The position numbers were made by a program, and so were the translations under genes. The notes under the pieces were generated by a model, which saw only the letters and a program-made list of their open reading frames with translations, made no database searches and was not told where the DNA came from. A stretch of DNA of 64,000 nt. It comes from Bombyx mori (taxonomy: Eukaryota; Arthropoda; Insecta; Lepidoptera; Bombycidae). Positions 58,190 through 64,000 of the stretch are shown here, piece after piece. Where the stretch lies: assembly GCF_030269925.1 (NCBI RefSeq), contig NC_085125.1, positions 620,001 through 684,000 of the forward strand, in the 5' to 3' direction. Numbering within the stretch: position 1 is the stretch's first letter; every line of letters begins with the position of its first letter.

Positions 58190-59590
58190 TTTTTTTGTTT
58201 CAAATGATAAAATTTCGTTACGAACTTTAGAGAAAATTAAGAAGCTTATTCCTGGCATTCAAATTGTAGATAAGTCATCACTTCGTCTCTTGGGTGCCCC
58301 AGTCTTTGAGGAGTCCATGCAGGACTTCGTTAAAGAGAAAATCCTAAATTTTAGTGCATGTTCAGGCCGTCTACTCAAAATTAACACCCATATGGCTTAC
58401 AACATCATTAGATACTGCCTTTTCGTTCCCAAATTTACCTACTACCTCCGGTGTTGTCCAATCTGGACACAGAAAACTCTTTTACAGGATTTGGACAACA
58501 TAGAGATACACTCGTCGCGGTTTGGAACGTAGACATGGACGACCGAATATGGTCCCTAGCTTCTCTCCCGATAAAGCTTGGGGGCCTAGGCATCCGCAAA
58601 ATTTCATGTGTAGCATTACCAGCATTTCTTGGTTCAGTCCACAGTACTTACGAACTCGTTTCTAAAATTTTGTCTTCGCCTTTATTGGATCCAAAAATCA
58701 CTTAAATGACTGAAGCAAGAAATGAGTGGTTACTAACCTGCCCTAATACTGATCTGCCCACGGTCCCGACTTCTCAGCGATTGTGGGATGAGCCGCTCTG
58801 TGAATTAATACGTAAAAATTTACTTGACTCATGTAGAGATTCAACAGAGCGTGCTCGCCTCCTCGCAGTTGCAGAATGGGAATCGGGGCTATGGTTGCAG
58901 GCCCATCCATCACTTCACACCGGCACTCTAATGTCCGACAATAGCTTTCGTTTAGCAACCTGTCTTCGCCTGGGGGCACCTTGCTGTGTTCAGCATCACT
59001 GCCAGTGTGGCAACATTGTCGACCGCTTTGGTTACCACGGGCTCTCATGCGTGAAAAGCGCTGGCAGAATATCCCGCCACGCCAGCATAAATGACATCAT
59101 CCTTCGGGCCCTTGTCAGCGCCGGCGTGCCAGCCATTCTAGAACCGAATGGTTTGGTGCGAAGCGATGGTAAGAGACCAGACGGTATGTCGATAATTCCC
59201 TGGAAGATGGGTCGGTCGCTCGTTTGGGATGCGACTTGTGTAGATACCATGGCACCGACACATCTTCCTGGGACTAATTCTAACGCTGGCAGCGCTGCTT
59301 CAATGGCTGAAGGCCTCAAACGACGGAAATATGAAAATCTCTCTAAAGATTTCATTTTTGTTCCGTTTGGGGTGGAAACTTTGGGCCCCTGGGGCCCATC
59401 TGCTAAAAGCTTTTTTAAGGACCTTAAAAAAAAACTTTTTGAGGCCTCGGGAGACCAGAAGGCCGGTACGTATTTTGCACAAAGAATTAGCATTGCTATC
59501 CAGCGTGGAAATGCTGCCAGCCTTCTGGGAACTCTGCCAACCGGCGGTGAGCTAACACAGATTTTCTATTTATAAGTAGCTTTACCTAAA
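58190..59590 (+). pseudogene. Retroelement 3' end: RT thumb plus endonuclease-like domain
   Basis: Plus-strand remnant of a non-LTR-type retroelement. The first part (58200-58680) resembles the C-terminal part of a reverse transcriptase (SSLRLLGAPVFEESM, FVPKFTYYLRCCP, GGLGIRKISCVALPAFLGS). A frame change near 58490 and a stop at 58703 disrupt it. The next frame, 58706-59575, is 289 codons open. It has a possible zinc-binding cluster (C99, C101, H111, C115 in CQCGNIVDRFGYHGLSC), then RHASINDII, RPDG at 157-160 and WDATCVD at 174-180. RPD followed by D fits a PD-(D/E)xK, restriction-like endonuclease, as found in R2-type elements. A conserved C-terminal block (AEGLKRRKYENL, FVPFGVETLGPWG, QRISIAIQRGNAASLLG) follows. 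The 5' part with the catalytic RT core is absent. I recall similar proteins from other invertebrates but cannot name the clade. Low nonsense content suggests a fairly recent loss. Confidence 0.6.
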
Positions 59591-59594
59591 TAAT

Positions 59595-60200
59595 TATTAT
59601 TTTTATTCATTTATTAGAATTAATATTTATTATCTTTTATAATATTATCAACATAATATGATTAACAGTACCGACCCGCTTCGCTGGGCATTTAAAATTT
59701 ACATGATTACATATTAAGCAATAAGTATTATATTATTATTATATTATCATTAGCGCCCCCACGACGATCCTCATCATTAACGCCCCCGCAACTGGTGTAG
59801 GGAGTCCAACACTCATATAAATATTAGCCTATCCATTAAGTACATGTATTTTCTACACGGATACCAAATTTCAAGTCAATCTGATGCATGGTTCTGTAGT
59901 TATAACGGAAAATCCGTAAAAACCACTGTAAGTGTATATATTAGTATAGATATATGCAAAACCCATCTCTAGTTAGAAATGATCGTTAAAACTAAAACTG
60001 AATTTAGCAACTAACATACAAATAGATGGTAAGCTGGCTTGCAGGTAAATGTATTTCATAACGTATGTTGAAGCATTTTAATAGCATTTAGATTGTGATG
60101 TCTATGGGGTCTGGTAAACACTAGAAAGAATCTAATTAATGCAGTATAATTCATTTAAATAGAATAGCAGATAAGTGAAATGGGTTGATTGTTTCACTTA
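59595..60200. other. Unassigned AT-rich sequence
   Basis: Near 59670-59690 a ccgacccgcttcgctgggc tract resembles the end of a moth repeat. No gene. Confidence 0.3.
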
Positions 60201-60202
60201 AA

Positions 60203-60619
60203 TTTATACATATAAATAAAAATGGAGTGTCTGTTTGTAATATTGAAATAACCGTTTATTACCACATGCATATGAATATACATACGGTATATACACCAAT
60301 ATATACACCAAAATAACATTTTTTACAATTTTTGTCTGTCTGTCTGTTTGTTCTGGCTAATCTCTGTAATGGCTGGACCGATTTTGACGGAACTTTCACT
60401 GACAGGTAGCTGGTGATATAAGGAGTAACTTAGGCTACTTTTTTTAGACTAGCTTCGCCCCGCGGCGTCACCTGCGTTTATTGTCGTACCGCGGGATAAC
60501 ATCGCGGGACTCAGTCTATCAATAATAATATTTAATGTTTCCGAAACGTAGCGAGGGCGGGCTGCTAGTCAATAATAAATATTAATGTTTCCAAAGGCGA
60601 AGCGAGGGCGCGTTGCTAG
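60203..60619 (+). mobile_element. Helitron-like element with doubled 3' end
   Basis: Plus-strand relative of 1114-1476 (shared gtctgtctg tract, gctggaccgattttgacgg, gtcgtaccgcggg). The 3' terminal 51 bases occur twice in tandem: 60518-60568 and 60569-60619, each ending ctag/t. The 5' end is slightly mutated. Confidence 0.6.
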
Positions 60620-60687
60620 TCTCTAATATTAGTCTGTTGGGATTTTTGCGTAGGAATGCAGTGTCGAATTATATGAATTGTTTTATT

Positions 60688-60880
60688 TTGAGTTTCTCAC
60701 CGATTCTTCTCAGTGGGTCGTGAATTGCGATTGCGATTGGAAAGTTGATTCTGCGAAGCACTGTTCTTGGTGGAGCTAATGTTAGCAGATTCTCTGAAGT
60801 TGAGCTCGTGAGCTCACATAAGCGTCCGAGCGTAGCCAGATTAGCATCTTAGGCTACCAGCGAATAGTTAGGGAAAAAAA
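60688..60880 (+). repeat. Family B SINE-like repeat, diverged
   Basis: Shows gagtttctcaccgattcttc, gcgaagcactgttcttgg and the aatagttagggaaaaaa end. Confidence 0.7.
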
Positions 60881-61240
60881 TGAGAGTTTATTTGATTTTG
60901 TCTAATACCATACTTATCAGTGCTACCATATCAACATCACATCACACACATACATCAACTCATTCATTACATTTATTGGATTTTATTTTGTTCCATTTCA
61001 TTTCATTTAATATAACTTATGCCTAGCTAGCTGCCAGAAGCCTCCAGAGGCCATTTTGGTTTTATCTTCTTCCACCATTCTTGATTGGTGGGTGGGGTTC
61101 AGGTTTCACATCAAACATGGCTTCGACCTTTACAATGCAAAACCTAGTCATGCCCAATACATTTCCATTGCCTTTTCAAAGAAAAAATCAAATAATGACG
61201 TTTTTGCTGTCAATTTTAAATTCGATTTCAGTAGGTAGCG
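60881..61240. other. Unassigned sequence
   Basis: AT-rich with a catttcatttcattt tract reminiscent of family F. No gene called. Confidence 0.3.
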
Positions 61241-61242
61241 TA

Positions 61243-62512
61243 CCGGTAAAATGGGGCGATTAGGGATTGAAAGGCGAATCGGGAAAAAACCGGGAAAATC
61301 TTTCGACGCTCAATATAAGTTTTAAATTCGTTGCAAAATCTTCCATTTTTTTATAGTTTAATAGTAGAATGTTGAAAGTTCACAAAACAACTCTGAATAT
61401 GCATGATAATAGCTGCTAACTTATAAAAAATCGCGTTTCAAATTAACTTCCTGTGGTGGTAATTATTTTAGTGCTAGAAACTTTGCTCTCTTTTATTTAT
61501 TTGATAATAATAGAAGACGACTATGATTTATAAACGTTATTTAGTGTTTGAACCAGCATATATATTAAAGGTAAGTCTCAGTTGTTATTGGTTTTAATGT
61601 ATTGGATTAAATAAAAATACATGTAAAAATCTGTTGTTTTTGGGGATATTGGGGACGTCTTAGGTACAAATAACAACGAAAAAGGGGTCAATTGGGATGA
61701 GAATACGTGAAATGGAAACGACCTAAGTATAAATAGGTACAGGTTTGTAGGGTTGTCTATGTAGTTATAACAATATTTTTTAAATTTGTTGGTAAAAATC
61801 TGGTTTATCGATGCGAAATTGGGAATAAGTCTTTAGTTGAAATAGATAAGCAATTTAATATAAGTAAGTCGATTTTACAGAGACATGTAACAAGATCAAT
61901 AAAATCTCAAGGTGGGCAAAAATGTCTAAGTAATACATAATAAAATATTTAATATTTGTTCAGAGTGGGGGTATTCATCTGATTAATCCATGGAATAACC
62001 GACACACCTAATCTCTTAACCCAGATAGAAATATCAGCCCCTAAGTACTTACCAAGAACGGAGAAATATAAACCGTTTCTAAGAAAGCCCACTATATATG
62101 TATAAATATATATATTTTTTGTTGTTACTGCACTGTCGATTGCACCTATAATTGAGGTGATGTCTGCCATGTACTTTTGTCAGTTTTTCAATTTTTTTTA
62201 TTGATGATCACTTTGTTGTTGCGACTAAATAAATAAATAAATTAAAACTCTATATATAAATAAAAGTAGTGCCAACCCTAGCAAATTTCTCATTTCGTCC
62301 CAATTAACCGCAATTTTCGGGTAAATAGGGATTACACCTATTTTTGCATTTTTTGCTTAAACTGGAATGCTACTTGCATAATTTTAAATTAGACAACAAA
62401 GATGCCCCCAAGACTCAATCATTTTGATCCTGATATAGCATTTTATACATCAACAACTACCTTAAAATTGCTCATAAAGTTGGAATTTGTCCCTAATCGC
62501 CCCATTTTACGG
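61243..62512. mobile_element. pogo-like DNA transposon remnant, copy 2
   Basis: 1270 bases between TA dinucleotides (61241-61242 and 62513-62514), with the same ends as 36084-37260. It differs from copy 1 by few substitutions and one 93-base block at 62038-62130 that copy 1 lacks. The transposase helix-turn-helix-like reading is also present near 61850-61920. No complete frame. Confidence 0.75.
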
Positions 62513-62540
62513 TAGCCAATAGCCATAGGATATTTAATCA

Positions 62541-62581
62541 GTAGCTGTCATATATTAAGTGTATAATCTATGGTAGCTGTC
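62541..62581. repeat. 23-base micro-insertion with 9-base direct repeats
   Basis: gtagctgtc occurs at 62541-62549 and 62573-62581, enclosing 23 bases (atatattaag...atctatg) that occur identically at 29813-29835. Confidence 0.5.
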
Positions 62582-62589
62582 GAACTTTC

Positions 62590-63095
62590 TTCTGTTTGTG
62601 GTTCCTCTGTCCGCTAAATCGTATTTAAAAGTTATATTATTTTTAGTAGCTATTAAATCACCCTGATTAATACACCTTGAAATAATAAAATTAATAACCT
62701 ACCTATGAAGTGGGTTAATTGCTCTCAAACATGGTATGTAATTAAAATAGTGTGTAATAGTTTCATGGTTAACATATAAAAAAATACATGTACTTATTTT
62801 TCCTCGCTCCCTTATGAAATTGATAAATATTATGAAATTTAATAACGTCCTTCATAAATTCAACATTAAGTCATGTCATTTTAACGTATTTTTTTCCGGT
62901 GTTTGTTTTATTATTTTTAAAAATCGTGATGTTTTGAAAAAAAAAAAAATATAAAAAAAAAAATCCTAAGTTTTAATTCAAATTTATACTCTAATCTAAA
63001 GTATTATCATAAAAATTAATTCACGTGACGTAAAAAAACAAAAAAAAACCTTTAATAATTGTGTGCAGTTGAATGGTGAGCTTGTTCATCCATCT
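62590..63095. other. AT-rich sequence upstream of the ERMP1-like gene
   Basis: Long A and T runs (about 62940-62965). No feature recognised. Confidence 0.3.
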
Positions 63096-63097
63096 CT

Positions 63098-63170
63098 AAC
63101 CCACTGAGATTCTTGTCGGATCTTCTCGGTAGGTCGCAATTATCATTCGGTAATAGATTAGGTAGGAGGG
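63098..63170 (+). repeat. Family B SINE-like fragment
   Basis: Short diverged piece (ctaacccactgagattcttg, cggatcttctcggtaggtcg). Confidence 0.5.
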
Positions 63171-63319
63171 AACTAAAAGGACCAAATTATGTTTACACAT
63201 AGAGGCTGATGAGAATCCACATAGTGTAGTATGATTGAAAGGCCCGTGACAACATAGTAGTTACATATTGACATATTTATTTAAAACAAAAACTGCCACT
63301 AATTGTTTGTTTTTAGCCC

Positions 63320-64000
63320 ATGAAGATGATGAAAGAGAATATCCTCCCACAACCTCCACTGTCAACATGGTGGCTATTTGTGGCACTTGCTGCTACAGGC
63401 TTATCATTATACGGAGTATCATTAATAGATTATGCATTACCAGAACCACTGACTAGAGCAGCTCCAGTTGAGAAGTTCATTGCAGACATAGCTTATGAGC
63501 ATCTTGTCAATTTGACTTCTATTGGCCCTAGGGTAGGTATAGTCTCTTAAAAAAAACTTAAAACTGCACCCTAAAGTCATTACTGATAAATAAATTACTA
63601 ATCTATTAAATTCTACAACATTTACATTATTTCTTTTAAGTATTTTGAAAAAATACACTTTTCAATTGACTACTTAGTTTTCAAATTATTTAAATAAATT
63701 CTATGAACTACCAATGGGCACAGGAGACAGGGACTCATATCCTGAAGAAATCCTACTAATATGTAGAGCAGGATTGCATCACTACATAAAGTTTTGGTAA
63801 TTTTAGACCCCCAAGAACTAATAAAACACAAATTTTTCAAATCTTTACTAAGAGGAGTTCAGTGGTTAGCAAATGTACAAAGGAATTATGTATATAAAAA
63901 CATCAGGTGTTTCATGTCAGGTGGCCGGTAGCTATGAAAACGAGGTGTTGGCCATCAACATACTAGTGGGGGCTGTCAAACAGATAGCCCGAGAGGCATC
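63320..64000 (+). CDS. Endoplasmic reticulum metallopeptidase 1-like, 5' part
   Basis: Start of a membrane M28-family metallopeptidase gene resembling ERMP1 (Fxna), a zinc-dependent ER protease. Exon A runs from a TTTTAG acceptor at 63316 through the ATG at 63320 to AGG|GTAGGT at 63532 (71 codons). Exon B begins at 63921 after GTCAG and continues past the window edge (26 codons visible). Residues 14-38 (WWLFVALAATGLSLYGVSL) form a membrane segment. The region HLVNLTSIGPR, spliced to VAGSYENEVLAINILV, is the characteristic start of the M28 lumenal domain in this family. The zinc ligands lie beyond the window. The acceptor just before the ATG suggests an untranslated first exon upstream, though the frame could also continue in from a coding exon. 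Identity is likely but rests on about 97 residues. Confidence 0.8.

Noticed and set aside
61949..62170. 73-codon minus-strand frame in pogo-like copy 2
   Set aside because: It spans the 93-base block and has no transposase motif. Copy 1 lacks the frame. Considered chance.
1..64000. CRISPR arrays, bacterial operons, viral genomes, LTR retrotransposons
   Set aside because: None seen. Repeats here are dispersed eukaryotic elements, and no long direct terminal repeats with gag/pol were found.

Overview
The window is a piece of a moth nuclear genome, almost certainly silkworm (Bombyx) or a very close relative. The reasons are intron-containing genes, an AT-rich background, a lepidopteran general odorant-binding protein gene, and many copies of tRNA-derived SINEs that I recognise from silkworm (Bm1-like; the name is from memory). 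Sequence alone does not let me separate B. mori from B. mandarina. No viral genome, CRISPR array or rRNA was seen.

Four protein-coding genes could be assembled exon by exon with matching splice phases. (1) GOBP1, a general odorant-binding protein, minus strand, 28600 down to 25049, three exons, 164 aa. (2) tafazzin, the cardiolipin transacylase, plus strand, 37940 to 45863, four exons, 294 aa. (3) EDC3, the enhancer of mRNA decapping, minus strand, 57802 down to 53489, six exons, 480 aa. (4) An ERMP1-like M28 metallopeptidase, plus strand, starting near 63320 and running off the right edge. Two tRNA genes are present on the minus strand, Ala(TGC) at 24685-24756 and Trp(CCA) at 34014-34085. 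A possible isolated first coding exon lies at 18166-18234.

Layout. 0-24.6 kb: no confident host gene; a mosaic of SINEs, LINE 3' ends, Helitron-like elements and a 1.85 kb inverted-repeat structure. 24.6-28.7 kb: tRNA-Ala and GOBP1, its introns filled with repeats. 28.7-37.9 kb: a 5'-truncated jockey-type LINE with a long open reading frame (30.3-32.5 kb), tRNA-Trp, and the first of two pogo-like DNA transposons. 37.9-45.9 kb: tafazzin. 45.9-53.4 kb: an RTE-type reverse transcriptase remnant, MITEs, a hAT-type MITE inside a SINE, and Helitron-like copies. 53.4-57.8 kb: EDC3. 58.1-59.6 kb: an unusual retroelement tail with reverse transcriptase thumb plus an endonuclease-like domain. 59.6-63.2 kb: Helitron-like element with a doubled 3' end and the second pogo-like copy. 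63.3-64 kb: start of the ERMP1-like gene.

The four genes are functionally unrelated (olfaction, mitochondrial lipid remodelling, mRNA decay, ER proteolysis). No operon-like logic is expected. The most notable material is in the mobile DNA: a near-identical pogo pair differing by a 93-bp block, a short motif inserted at several sites, long inverted repeats, Helitron-like elements with clean A/T insertion sites, and the endonuclease-bearing retroelement fragment.
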